DNA of 64,000 nt from CAWIXB01 sp963839955 (GTDB lineage Bacteria > Actinomycetota > Actinomycetes > JACCUZ01). Positions 8,109-16,476 of this stretch are shown one piece after another (the stretch's first letter is position 1; each line of letters starts with the position of its first letter). Under the pieces are notes generated by a model. It had not been told where the DNA came from. It was given only the letters and a program-made list of their open reading frames with translations, and made no database searches. The stretch lies in the NCBI GenBank assembly GCA_963839955.1, contig CAWIXB010000001.1, positions 2,976,001 through 3,040,000 of the forward strand, written 5' to 3'. A program made the position numbers and the translations under genes.

Positions 8109-9071
8109 ATGCGGATCGTGGTGCCGGCCGGGGGGATCGGAGCCGCCCGCTTCCTGCGTGGCCTGCTCGTGGCGGTGCCGGACGCCGAGGTCACCGTGAT
8201 CGGCAACACAGGGGACGACATCACCCTGTTTGGGCTACGCATATGCCCTGATTTGGACACCGTGATGTACACCCTGGGCGGCGGCATCAACGAGGAGCAG
8301 GGCTGGGGCCGGGCCGGGGAGTCGTTCGCCGTCAAGGACGAATTGGCGCAGTACGGCGTGGGTCCCGGCTGGTTCGGGCTGGGTGACCGCGATTTCGCCA
8401 CCCACATCGTGCGCACCCAGATGCTCTCGGCCGGATATCCGCTCAGCGACGTGGTCACCGCGCTGTGCGCGCGCTGGCAGCCGGGGGTGCGGCTGCTGCC
8501 GATGAGCGACGACCGGGTCGAGACGCACGTCGTGGTCGACGACGTGGACGCGCCCGGTGGACGGCGGGCCGTGCACTTCCAGGAGTACTGGGTGCGCCTG
8601 CATGCGGAGCCGGTGGCCCACGCCGTGGTCGCGGTCGGCGCCGACGACGCGAAGCCGGCGCCGGGTGTTCTCGAGGCGATCGCGGCCGCCGACGTCGTCG
8701 TGCTGCCGCCGTCGAACCCGGTCGTGAGCATCGGCACCGTGCTCGCCGTACCCGGCATCGCCGACGCGTTCCGCGAGACGGCGGCACCGGTGGTCGGCGT
8801 CTCCCCGCTCGTCGGCGGCAAGCCGGTGCGCGGCATGGCAGACAAGGTGCTCGCAGCGATCGGCGTCGAGTCCTCGGCCGCAGCCGTCGCGCGCCACTAC
8901 GGTCCGGGGTTGCTCGACGGCTGGCTCGTGGACACCTCCGACGCCGACGCGGTCGCTGAGATCGAGGTGGCCGGCATTCAGTGCCGGGCCGTGCCCCTGC
9001 TGATGCGTGACCTCGACGCGTCGGCCGCGATGGCCCGCGCCGCACTCGACCTGGCCGGCGCACTGCAGTGA
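8109..9071 (+). CDS. fbiA: 2-phospho-L-lactate transferase (FbiA/CofD)
   Basis: This 320-residue cytoplasmic enzyme transfers a phospholactyl or phosphoenolpyruvyl group from its guanosine-diphosphate donor to the deazaflavin FO in coenzyme F420 biosynthesis. The N-terminus VVPAGGIGAARFLRGL, the VIGNTGDDITLFGLRICPD block and YTLGGGINEEQGWG are diagnostic of CofD. ATG 8109 is chosen because the conserved first strand begins there; the open frame continues upstream to 8046. The stop overlaps the fbiB GTG (GTGA), so the two are translationally coupled. It diverges from whiB, as in Rv3260c/Rv3261. Confidence 0.96.
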   Translation: MRIVVPAGGIGAARFLRGLLVAVPDAEVTVIGNTGDDITLFGLRICPDLDTVMYTLGGGINEEQGWGRAGESFAVKDELAQYGVGPGWFGLGDRDFATHIVRTQMLSAGYPLSDVVTALCARWQPGVRLLPMSDDRVETHVVVDDVDAPGGRRAVHFQEYWVRLHAEPVAHAVVAVGADDAKPAPGVLEAIAAADVVVLPPSNPVVSIGTVLAVPGIADAFRETAAPVVGVSPLVGGKPVRGMADKVLAAIGVESSAAAVARHYGPGLLDGWLVDTSDADAVAEIEVAGIQCRAVPLLMRDLDASAAMARAALDLAGALQ

Positions 9072-10360
9072 CCGGCATCGAGCTGTGGGCCGTGCCCGGC
9101 CTGCCCGAGGTGCGCGCCGGCGACGACCTGGCCGAGCTGTTGGCGAGAGCGCTCGACGACGCAGGACGCGTGCTCGTCGACGGCGACGTCGTCGTCGTCA
9201 CGTCCAAGGTCGTGTCCAAGGCCGAGGGGCGCGTCGTCTCGATCGACCGCGACGAGGCGATCGCCTCGGAGACGGTGCGCGTCGTCGCCGAGCGCGGCCC
9301 CACCCGCGTCGTCGAGACACGGCAGGGGCTGGTGCTCGCCAGTGCTGGGGTCGACACGAGCAACACCGCGCCGGGCACCGTCGTCCTCCTCCCGGTCGAC
9401 CCTGATGCGTCGGCGCGCGCGTTGCGTTCCGCGCTGCTTGCCCGACTCGGCGTCGACGTCGCGGTGGTCGTGAGCGACACGCTCGGCCGGCCGTGGCGGC
9501 TCGGCGTCATCGACCAGGCCATCGGGACAGCGGGGCTCGCGCCGCTGGAGGACCTGCGCGGCCGGACCGACACGCACGGCAACCCGCTCGAGATGACCAT
9601 CACAGCGGTCGCCGACGAGATCGCGTCGGCGGGCGACCTGGTGAAGGGCAAGCTCGCCGGCGCACCCGTCGCGGTGCTGCGCGGCCTGGGCACCCGGCTG
9701 CTGGCCGACGACGGGCCGGGCGCGTCCTCGTTGGTACGCCCGGCGGACGAGGACATGTTCCGGGTCGGCTCGCGCGAGGTCGTCACCGGCCGGCGCACCG
9801 TGCGTACCTTCACCGACGCGCCGGTCGACATGACCGCGGTACGCCGGGCCGTCGCCGCCGCGGTGACGGCGCCCGCGCCCCACCACACGACGCCGTGGCG
9901 TTTCGTGCTGGTCGAGGACCCCGGTGTGCGCGACCGGCTGCTCGACGCGATGCTCGCCGCCTGGGTCGCCGACCTGGTCGCCGACGGGTTCACCGAGGAG
10001 CAGGTGGCGCGGCGGGTGCGACGCGGGAACGTGCTGCGGGGAGTGCCGTGCCTCGTCGTACCGTGCCTCGTCGCCGACGGCGCGCACGACTACCCGGACG
10101 CACGCCGGTCATCGGCAGAGCGCGAGATGTTCGTGGTCGCGATAGGTGCCGGCGTCGAGAACTTCCTCATCGCGCTGTCGGTCGAAGGGCTCGGCTCGGC
10201 GTGGGTCAGCAGCACGATGTTCTGCCGCGACGTGGTCCGCGACGCACTCGACCTGCCTGCCGGCTGGGACCCGATGGGCGCCGTCGCGGTCGGTCACCCG
10301 GCAGCACCGGCGCCGTCTCGGCCACCGCGCGACCCCGACGACTTCCTGCTCGTCCGCTGA
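9068..10360 (+). CDS. fbiB: Bifunctional F420 gamma-glutamyl ligase / nitroreductase-domain protein (FbiB)
   Basis: This 430-residue two-domain protein has an N-terminal F420-0:gamma-glutamyl ligase domain (about 1-235; VVVVTSKVVSKAEGR at 41-55 and VVVSDTLGRPWRLGVIDQ). Its C-terminal FMN-binding nitroreductase-like domain (about 240-430) begins RRTVRTFTDAPVD. In mycobacteria this enzyme adds the polyglutamate tail and its C-terminal domain reduces dehydro-F420. The fusion is the actinobacterial arrangement; archaeal CofE lacks the second domain. The GTG start overlaps the fbiA stop. A stem-loop follows at 10373-10423. Confidence 0.96.
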   Translation: MTGIELWAVPGLPEVRAGDDLAELLARALDDAGRVLVDGDVVVVTSKVVSKAEGRVVSIDRDEAIASETVRVVAERGPTRVVETRQGLVLASAGVDTSNTAPGTVVLLPVDPDASARALRSALLARLGVDVAVVVSDTLGRPWRLGVIDQAIGTAGLAPLEDLRGRTDTHGNPLEMTITAVADEIASAGDLVKGKLAGAPVAVLRGLGTRLLADDGPGASSLVRPADEDMFRVGSREVVTGRRTVRTFTDAPVDMTAVRRAVAAAVTAPAPHHTTPWRFVLVEDPGVRDRLLDAMLAAWVADLVADGFTEEQVARRVRRGNVLRGVPCLVVPCLVADGAHDYPDARRSSAEREMFVVAIGAGVENFLIALSVEGLGSAWVSSTMFCRDVVRDALDLPAGWDPMGAVAVGHPAAPAPSRPPRDPDDFLLVR

Positions 10361-10372
10361 ACTACCTGACCG

Positions 10373-10423
10373 CCGAGGTGCGGAGGAGTGGTGCATTGAC
10401 CGACCCGCAGCTCCGCACCTTGG
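10373..10423. terminator. Stem-loop between convergent fbiB and DNA glycosylase genes
   Basis: The inverted repeat AGGTGCGGAG (10376-10385) and CTCCGCACCT (10411-10420) pairs perfectly over 10 bp; two further pairs form beyond one mismatch. The loop is 25 nt. It lies between the two converging stops and has no T-tract, as is common in actinobacteria. It could act in both directions. Confidence 0.5.
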
Positions 10424-10452
10424 GGCGACCGAACGATGATTCTGACTGTGCC

Positions 10453-11451
10453 TCACATCGCGCGGTAGTCACGTCCCGCGTAGCGCGGCGCATGCCGGAC
10501 CGGACGCACACCCGAGAGCTCGACGAGACGTACGGCGCGGTAGCGGTGTCCGCGGTAGGGCTCGAGCAGCTCGAGCATCCCGTCGTCGTCGACCGGCTCC
10601 CCGACCAGCGCGAGCCCCACCAGTGTCGGGATGTGGTAGTCGCCGACGGACACCGCGTCCGCATCGCCGAGCGCGCGCTGGGCCACCTCGGCAGCGGTCC
10701 ACACGCCCACGCCCGGGAGGGTGCGCATCCGCACGCGGGCCTGGTCGGGCGGAACGGAATCCAGCTGCTCCAGTCGCCCGGCCGCACCCGCGGCAATGAC
10801 CACCGTCCGCGATCGCGACTGGTCGACGCCGGCCCGGTGCCACTCCCAGGACGGGATGGTGCGCCAGACACGGGCTGCCAGCGGCACCCGCATGGCGGGG
10901 TGCAGCACGGCCGCGGGTCCCGGCGCCGGCTCGCCGTAGCGCCGGTGCAGATGGCGCCAGGCCCGCCATGCCTCGCGACCGGTCACCTTCTGCTCCAGCA
11001 CCGCAGGTGCCAGCGCTTCGAGCACCAGACCGGAGCGCGGCACCCGCCAGCCAGGGTGGCGGCGCCACACGTCGCACAGGAGAGGGTGGCCGGGCACGAA
11101 GCCCGACGGGTCGTCCTCGTCGCCGAGCAGCCGCGGCACGTTGTCGAGCGCCCAGGACGCCCCCGGCCCCCACGCGCGCGCCACGACCTCGCCCGCCGCG
11201 GCGTTGACGCCCAGGCGCACCGTGACCGGCCCGTCCGGGGTACGCGAGGTCCGCCACAGCGCCCCGGCCGGGTCCACGAGGTACGTCGGGTCCCCCGGGC
11301 CGCGGCGCATCGGGCCGAGCGTCGCGGCGACGTCCACCGGCCACCCGGGGCGCCACCGGCGTACCTGCTCGCGGTCCGCGACGGCGCGCGGCGGGTCGGG
11401 GGTCACACCTACGGCCACCGCCACATTCTGCTGCACGGCCGGGCGCTGCAT
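10453..11451 (-). CDS. HhH-GPD DNA glycosylase (AlkA-like, 3-methyladenine type)
   Basis: This protein of about 332 residues has a C-terminal helix-hairpin-helix (RTLPGVGVWTAAEVAQRALG) followed by DAVSVGDYHIP. The Asp of GDYH aligns with the catalytic Asp of AlkA-type glycosylases. It would excise alkylated bases. The start is uncertain: the ATG at 11451 is used, but a GTG at 11406 lies closer to the conserved RRWRPGWPVD start. It sits where M. tuberculosis has a DNA methylase (Rv3263), so this slot is variable. Confidence 0.85.
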   Translation of the reverse strand: MQRPAVQQNVAVAVGVTPDPPRAVADREQVRRWRPGWPVDVAATLGPMRRGPGDPTYLVDPAGALWRTSRTPDGPVTVRLGVNAAAGEVVARAWGPGASWALDNVPRLLGDEDDPSGFVPGHPLLCDVWRRHPGWRVPRSGLVLEALAPAVLEQKVTGREAWRAWRHLHRRYGEPAPGPAAVLHPAMRVPLAARVWRTIPSWEWHRAGVDQSRSRTVVIAAGAAGRLEQLDSVPPDQARVRMRTLPGVGVWTAAEVAQRALGDADAVSVGDYHIPTLVGLALVGEPVDDDGMLELLEPYRGHRYRAVRLVELSGVRPVRHAPRYAGRDYRAM

Positions 11452-11456
11452 AGACT
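11451..11456 (+). promoter_or_regulatory. -10 box TAGACT upstream of DUF3105 gene
   Basis: TANNNT box on the plus strand that overlaps the ATG of the divergent glycosylase gene at 11451. It predicts a leader of about 53 nt for the gene at 11516. The -35 region is weak. Confidence 0.35.
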
Positions 11457-11515
11457 GTTGGTTCGCGTGTGCGCTGCCGAAGCGCGACCTTTCGACCACT
11501 CAGCGAGAGAGAGCC

Positions 11516-12229
11516 GTGGCCAAGAAGGCGAAACAGCAGGAGAAGGACCGGCGAGCGAGGGTCGAGGAGATGCGCCGCGAGCAACAGGCTCGCGAGCGCA
11601 AGCGAAGCATCCTGATCATCGTGGTCGCCGTTGCCGTGGGCCTGACGCTGGTCGGTGCGGCCACCGTGCCGACGATTCTCGCCAACCGGAACGACCCGGC
11701 CAAGAAGGCACTGAGCGAGTTCGGCGTCAGTGTCTCGGCCGCGAGCTGCGACGACGTCACCACCGACAAGTCCACCGGCAGCGCCCAGCACGAGCCGGAG
11801 GGCACCAAGATCGAGTACGACCAGGTGCCGCCGTCGTCAGGGCCGCACTGGGGAACGCCGGAGCTGGCCCCGAGGCCCTTCTACACCGCCGAGGACCGTC
11901 CCGAGATGGAGCGGCTCGTCCACAACCTCGAGCACGGCTACTCGATCATCTGGTACGACGACACGGTCAAGGGCGAGGAGCTCGACGCACTCAAGGACAT
12001 CGGCGAGAGCGCCCAGGCGAAGCCCGCCGCACAGCCCGGCAACAAGTTCGTCGTCTCGGCATGGGACGACGCCTACGGCAAGTTCCCCGAGGGCAAGCAC
12101 ATCGCCCTCTCGCACTGGGGCGCGGAGTCCAGCCATCGGCAGCTGTGCGGCAAGGTGAGTGGCGCCGTGGTGGACGACTTCATGAAGCAGTTCCCGCGCA
12201 CCGACGCCCCTGAGCCGAACGGCCAGTAG
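11516..12229 (+). CDS. DUF3105 membrane-anchored protein
   Basis: This 237-residue protein has a highly charged, probably coiled N-terminal tail (1-30, AKKAKQQEKDRRARVEEMRR), one transmembrane helix (about 31-55) and an extracytoplasmic DUF3105 domain. The domain motifs are VPPSSGPHWG, LVHNLEHGYSIIWY and IALSHWG. The histidines in these motifs could bind metal. Function is unknown. The GTG at 11516 is chosen because AKKAK follows it and the upstream frame is shadow sequence. A single cytoplasmic tail and external domain are inferred. Confidence 0.85.
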   Translation: MAKKAKQQEKDRRARVEEMRREQQARERKRSILIIVVAVAVGLTLVGAATVPTILANRNDPAKKALSEFGVSVSAASCDDVTTDKSTGSAQHEPEGTKIEYDQVPPSSGPHWGTPELAPRPFYTAEDRPEMERLVHNLEHGYSIIWYDDTVKGEELDALKDIGESAQAKPAAQPGNKFVVSAWDDAYGKFPEGKHIALSHWGAESSHRQLCGKVSGAVVDDFMKQFPRTDAPEPNGQ

Positions 12230-12241
12230 CAGCAGGCCCGG

Positions 12242-13324
12242 TCAGACCGGGGCCTCGTCGCTGGAGAACCGCAGCGACCGGTCCGGTAGGCGCGCGTCGC
12301 ACCACACCCGTGCCCCCGCGATCAGCTCGTTGCCGGCGCCGGTGTCGGCCCGGTCACCGATGACGGCGCCGTCGACCACGGTGCCAGCGCCGACGACTGC
12401 GCCACACCCGATGACCGACGCACGTACCAGCGCACCCGCACCCACCCGGGCGTTCTCGAGCAGCACACTCGCGTGCACGTCGGCACCGGACTCCACGACC
12501 GCGCCCGGCCCGACTGCGGTCCCGCCGGTCACCGTCGCGTCGTCGGCGACCCGCGCGTCGCCGAGCAGGAGCCGCTCCGCGGGACCGCCCAGCACCGCCG
12601 GTGACTCCACCTCGCCGAGCACGAGATCGCAGGACCCGCGCACGAACGCTGCCGGCGTCCCGAGGTCGAGCCAGTAGGCCTGCTCGACGTGCGACAGCAC
12701 CAGCGCGTCGTCACGCAGCAGTGCCGGGAACGTCTCGCGCTCCACCGACACCGGGCGCCCGGTCGGGATCGCGTCGATGACGCTGCGCCGGAACACGTAA
12801 CAGCCGGCGTTGACCTGGTTGGTGACCGGGTTCGGCGTCTTCTCCTTGAAGTCGACGACTCGCCCGTCGGCGTCGGTCGGCACGCAGCCGAACGCACGCG
12901 GGTCCTCGACCTCGGTGAGGTGCAGGGTGACGTCGGCACCGCGGTCGACGTGGTTCTTGACCTGCGTCGCGAGGTCGTGGCCCGAGAGGATGTCGCCGTT
13001 GAGGATCACGACGGGGTCGTCGGGCCCGCTGCGCAGCAGGTGGGCGACGTTGCGGATGCCGCCGCCGGTGCCGAGCGGCTCGGTCTCCGCGACGTAGTCG
13101 ATGGCCAGGCCGAGGGGCGCGCCGTCGCCGAAGTGGGCCTCGAAGACCTCCGGGCGGTACGACGTGGCGAGCACGACGTGGTCGACACCTGCCGCCTGCG
13201 CGCGGGCCAGCACATGGGTCAGGAACGGCACGCCGGCGGTCAGCAGCATCGGCTTGGGAGTGTGGACGGTCAGCGGCCGCAACCGCGTGCCCCGGCCCCC
13301 GACCAGGAGCACGGCCTCGGTCAT
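12242..13324 (-). CDS. manC: Mannose-1-phosphate guanylyltransferase (NDP-sugar pyrophosphorylase)
   Basis: This 360-residue protein has an N-terminal nucleotidyltransferase domain (GGRGTRLRPLT at 9-19, PKPM at 23-26, ILNGDILSG, NAGCYVF) and a C-terminal left-handed beta-helix of hexapeptide-like repeats (about 250-330). It would make GDP-mannose from mannose-1-P and GTP, using the product of ManB. The GDP assignment rests on synteny with Rv3264c and the nearby GDP-mannose dehydratase; another NDP-sugar is possible. Its ATG overlaps the upstream GT4 stop (ATGA). Confidence 0.88.
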   Translation of the reverse strand: MTEAVLLVGGRGTRLRPLTVHTPKPMLLTAGVPFLTHVLARAQAAGVDHVVLATSYRPEVFEAHFGDGAPLGLAIDYVAETEPLGTGGGIRNVAHLLRSGPDDPVVILNGDILSGHDLATQVKNHVDRGADVTLHLTEVEDPRAFGCVPTDADGRVVDFKEKTPNPVTNQVNAGCYVFRRSVIDAIPTGRPVSVERETFPALLRDDALVLSHVEQAYWLDLGTPAAFVRGSCDLVLGEVESPAVLGGPAERLLLGDARVADDATVTGGTAVGPGAVVESGADVHASVLLENARVGAGALVRASVIGCGAVVGAGTVVDGAVIGDRADTGAGNELIAGARVWCDARLPDRSLRFSSDEAPV

Positions 13325-14457
13325 ACGGTGATCTCCGCCACCGCCCGTTCGTACGTCGCCACGTGCGCGGCGGCCGACGCCTCCCACGTGAACTCCTCGG
13401 CGCGGCTGCGGCCGAACGCGGCCAGCGCCGCCCGCCGTTCCGGGTCCTGGATGAGCGCACGAAGGGTCGCGGCGATGCCGTCGCGGTCGGGCTCGGTGTA
13501 CTCCACCGCCTCGCCGCCGACCTCGGGCAGGGACAGGCGCCGCGCGGTCATCACGGGTGCGCCGCACGCCATCGCCTCGAGCACCGGCAGGCCGAACCCC
13601 TCGGCCTTGCTCGGGTAGGCCACGATCATCGCGCCGCCGAGCAGTCCCGGCAGGTCGGCCGGACGCAGGTAGCCGGGACGCACGATCTTCAGATGGGGCG
13701 GCACCTCGGCGACGGCCTGGTCGACCCCGTCGTCCCAGCCGCTGCTGCCGGCCAGCACGAGAGCGGGCGGCTCGTCGAGCCCGTCGACGGCCTGCACCCA
13801 GCCGCGGACCAGGTCGGGCACGTTCTTGCGCCGCTCGAGCGCTCCGAGGAACGCGACGTAGGGCTTGCCGTGCAGGCCGAGCCGGTCGGAGACGCGACGC
13901 CGCTCCGTCTCGCTCGGCGGATGGAACGTCGCGAGGTCGACGCCGTGGCGCGCCACGTCGATGTTGTTGGTGTTGGCGTCGACGAGGCGGATCAGCTCGT
14001 CGCGGGTGGCGCGCGAGGGCACCACGACGCGGGCCGCACGGCGTACGGCGGTGCGCGTCGCCGACCGGTAGAACCCGCCCCGCACCGAGCTGTGCAGCTC
14101 GGGTTCGGAGAAGAACGTCACGTCGTGGACGGTGACCACCACGGGCACCGACGCGTGCAGCGGCATCGTGTAGTACGGCGAGTGGATGACCCGCGCCCCG
14201 AGCTGCTGCGCCACCAGCGGCAGGCCGGTCTGCTCCCAGGCCATCCGGGCCGGACGGTGCGAGATGGCGGAGGGGCCTGCGAGCACCTCGGCGCCGGGCG
14301 CGAGCCGCGCGAAACGCTCCGCGTCCGAGCGCTGACAGACCAGCGCGACGTCGACACCGCCGGCCGCCAGCGCGCCCACCAGTCCGTCGACGTAACGCCC
14401 GACACCCCCTCGATCCGCAGGGACCGCAGTGGCGTCGACGAGCACCCGAGGGGTCAC
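13321..14457 (-). CDS. GT4 family glycosyltransferase
   Basis: This 378-residue GT-B enzyme has a glycine-rich loop DRGGVGRYVDGL, VVVTVHDVTFFSEPE, VAFLGALERRKNVPDLVRGW and the donor-site block SKAEGFGLPVLEAMACGAPV, whose glutamates are typical of retaining GT4 enzymes. It is similar in type to mannosyl- or rhamnosyltransferases, and its coupling to manC (4-bp overlap) suggests a GDP-mannose-type donor. It holds the Rv3265c (wbbL) position but is GT4 rather than GT2, so it is not an orthologue by family. The start is GTG. Confidence 0.88.
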   Translation of the reverse strand: MTPRVLVDATAVPADRGGVGRYVDGLVGALAAGGVDVALVCQRSDAERFARLAPGAEVLAGPSAISHRPARMAWEQTGLPLVAQQLGARVIHSPYYTMPLHASVPVVVTVHDVTFFSEPELHSSVRGGFYRSATRTAVRRAARVVVPSRATRDELIRLVDANTNNIDVARHGVDLATFHPPSETERRRVSDRLGLHGKPYVAFLGALERRKNVPDLVRGWVQAVDGLDEPPALVLAGSSGWDDGVDQAVAEVPPHLKIVRPGYLRPADLPGLLGGAMIVAYPSKAEGFGLPVLEAMACGAPVMTARRLSLPEVGGEAVEYTEPDRDGIAATLRALIQDPERRAALAAFGRSRAEEFTWEASAAAHVATYERAVAEITV

Positions 14458-14463
14458 CTCGTC

Positions 14464-14484
14464 ATCACTTCCCGATCACTTCCC
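14464..14484. repeat. Tandem direct repeat in the GT4 leader
   Basis: ATCACTTCCC occurs at 14464-14473 and 14475-14484, an 11-base period (one helical turn), just upstream of the GT4 GTG. Such spacing is typical of response-regulator sites, but no regulator is identified. The 194-base divergent region also holds a GC-rich hairpin at 14547-14580. Confidence 0.4.
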
Positions 14485-14600
14485 AGTTCTGTGCGTGGCA
14501 GCCCCTTGCCAGGGCTTCACCCGGCACAGCGCAGCCTACGCCGGTGGGCCGGGGCGCGTGATGGCGCGCCGCCCCCGGCCGGGGTGCGACCCGCTCGCGT

Positions 14601-14606
14601 TAGAGT
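14601..14606 (+). promoter_or_regulatory. -10 box TAGAGT for gmd
   Basis: TANNNT box predicting a start near 14613 and a leader of about 39 nt. AGGGAG (14639-14644) stands 7 nt before the GTG. The same hexamer occurs before the CoA-transferase operon. Confidence 0.4.
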
Positions 14607-14651
14607 GCCGCAGCCGAGCAGGGACCATGGACAACGACAGGGAGCACGCAC

Positions 14652-15632
14652 GTGCCGCGCGCACTGATCACCGGAATCACCGGCCAGGACGGCCTCTACC
14701 TCGGCGAACTGCTGGCCTCGAAGGGCTACGAGGTCTTCGGGCTCATCAGCGGCCAGAGCAACCCGAAGGTCGGCCTGGTCGAGAAGACTGTCCCCGGGGT
14801 CGAGCTGCTCGAAGGTGACCTGCGCGACCTGGCGAGCCTCATCTCGGCCCTCGAGATCGCCCAGCCGAACGAGGTCTACAACCTCGGCGCCATCAGCTTC
14901 GTCGCACTGTCGTGGCGGCAGGCCGAGCTCACCGGCGAGATCACCGGCATGGGGGTGCTGCGCCTGCTGGAGGCGATCCGGATCCACACCAGCGGCAACA
15001 TGAGCGACGTCCGCTTCTACCAGGCGTCGAGCTCGGAGATGTTCGGCAAGGTCCGCGAGACTCCCCAGTCCGAGGTGACCGCCTTCCACCCGCGTTCGCC
15101 GTACGGCGTGGCCAAGACGTTCGGGCACTACATGACCGTCAACTACCGCGAGTCCTACGGCGCCTACGCCTGCTCAGGCATCCTGTTCAACCACGAGTCG
15201 CCTCGCCGCGGCATCGAGTTCGTGACCCGCAAGGTGAGCAAGGCCGTCGCCCGCATCTCCCTCGGCCTCCAGGAGCAGCTCACGATGGGCAACCTCGAGT
15301 CGCAGCGCGACTGGGGCTTCGCGGGCGACTACGTCAAGGCGATGTGGCAGATGCTCCAGCAGGACGAGCCCGACGACTTCGTCGTGGCTACCGGCGAGAC
15401 CCACTCCATCCGCGAGCTCCTCGACGTCGCGTTCTCCCACGTCGGCATCGACGACTGGTCGAAGTACGTCGTCCAGGACCAGCGGTTCTTCCGCCCCGCC
15501 GAGGTCGACCTGCTCATCGGCGACTCCAGCCGGGCCCGCGACCTGCTCGGCTGGAAGCCCAGCATCGACTTCCCCACCTTGGTGCGGATGATGGTCGACC
15601 ACGACGTCGCCATCGAGACCGCGCAGCGCTGA
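14652..15632 (+). CDS. gmd: GDP-mannose 4,6-dehydratase
   Basis: This 326-residue extended short-chain dehydrogenase converts GDP-mannose to GDP-4-keto-6-deoxymannose. The NADP motif TGITGQDG is at residues 7-14, SSSEMFG at 126-132 carries the catalytic Ser/Glu, and YGVAK gives Y151 and K155. NLESQRDWGFAGDYVKAMW is a Gmd hallmark. It is monocistronic or pairs with the following methyltransferase (43-bp gap). No GDP-fucose synthase or GDP-rhamnose reductase is in the window, so the final deoxysugar is undetermined. Confidence 0.93.
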   Translation: MPRALITGITGQDGLYLGELLASKGYEVFGLISGQSNPKVGLVEKTVPGVELLEGDLRDLASLISALEIAQPNEVYNLGAISFVALSWRQAELTGEITGMGVLRLLEAIRIHTSGNMSDVRFYQASSSEMFGKVRETPQSEVTAFHPRSPYGVAKTFGHYMTVNYRESYGAYACSGILFNHESPRRGIEFVTRKVSKAVARISLGLQEQLTMGNLESQRDWGFAGDYVKAMWQMLQQDEPDDFVVATGETHSIRELLDVAFSHVGIDDWSKYVVQDQRFFRPAEVDLLIGDSSRARDLLGWKPSIDFPTLVRMMVDHDVAIETAQR

Positions 15633-15675
15633 GACGCCGAGCCGGTGAAGCAGGCAAGGACGACAGACTCGACTC

Positions 15676-16476
15676 ATGGCGGATGACAAACGTAAGCCGC
15701 AGCTCGCCTACTCCGAGCTCATGGGCAAGATGCTCGAGGAGGACGTCCGCCGGCTCAAGGCGCGCAAGCTCATCTCGGTCATCACCCACTTCCTCGGCAC
15801 CGAGGACCTCTCAGGCCGCACCGCCCTCGACGTCGGCTGCTCGGCCGGCTTCATCGCCGACGAGCTGAGCCGGGCGGGCGCCCACGCGCTCGGTGCCGAC
15901 ATCGACGTACCTGGTGTCCGCAAGGCGCACGAACGATTCGGCGCGCAGGTCAGCTTCTTCTCGGCCGACGGCAGTCAGCTGCCGCTGCCGGACGCCTCGA
16001 TGGACGTGCTCATCTTCAACCACATCTACGAGCACGTCGTCGACCCCGACGCGATCATGGCCGAGCTGCACCGGGTCCTTGCCGACGACGGTGTTCTCTA
16101 CCTCGGCGTGGCCAACCGGTTCGGCGTCATCGAGCCGCACTACCGCTTGCCGTTCCTGTCGTTCGTTCCGCCGAAGGTCGCCGACCGCTACCTGCGGCTC
16201 ACCCGCAAGGGCGATCAGTACTACGAGCGGCTCAAGAGCAGGCGCGCCCTGCAGGTCATGGCCCGGGAGTTCACCGTGTGGGAGTACACCCTGCCGGTCA
16301 TCCTCGACCCGGCCCGCTTCCACAGCGACGACGTGGTGCCCGGTCTGGTCAGCCGCGTCCCGAGTGGCATGCTCCGCGCCGCTCTGCCGATGGTCCCGAC
16401 GTACATCTGGATCGCGACGAAGTCCGACGTGGCGCCGAAGGGCGCGGCTCTGCGCGGCGGGCCCAACCGCCTTTAG
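15676..16476 (+). CDS. Class I SAM-dependent methyltransferase
   Basis: This 266-residue protein has motif I LDVGCSAGFIADEL, an acidic strand ADID, and VLIFNHIYEHVVDP with HRVLADDGVLYLGVANRFG, which is the Methyltransf_11 pattern. Substrate is unknown. Its position after gmd and next to glycosyltransferases suggests O-methylation of a sugar or a glycolipid intermediate. Its stop overlaps the convergent GT4-methyltransferase gene by 4 bp (16473-16476). Confidence 0.85.
   Translation: MADDKRKPQLAYSELMGKMLEEDVRRLKARKLISVITHFLGTEDLSGRTALDVGCSAGFIADELSRAGAHALGADIDVPGVRKAHERFGAQVSFFSADGSQLPLPDASMDVLIFNHIYEHVVDPDAIMAELHRVLADDGVLYLGVANRFGVIEPHYRLPFLSFVPPKVADRYLRLTRKGDQYYERLKSRRALQVMAREFTVWEYTLPVILDPARFHSDDVVPGLVSRVPSGMLRAALPMVPTYIWIATKSDVAPKGAALRGGPNRL

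Noticed and set aside
9493..12213. A 906-codon open frame spanning fbiB, the glycosylase region and the DUF3105 gene
   Set aside because: It is Arg/Gly/Ala-rich low-complexity translation across three well-supported genes; it is a GC-driven shadow frame.
13321..14457. Orthologue of the rhamnosyltransferase WbbL
   Set aside because: It holds the right position but is a GT-B (GT4) enzyme, whereas WbbL is GT-A (GT2).
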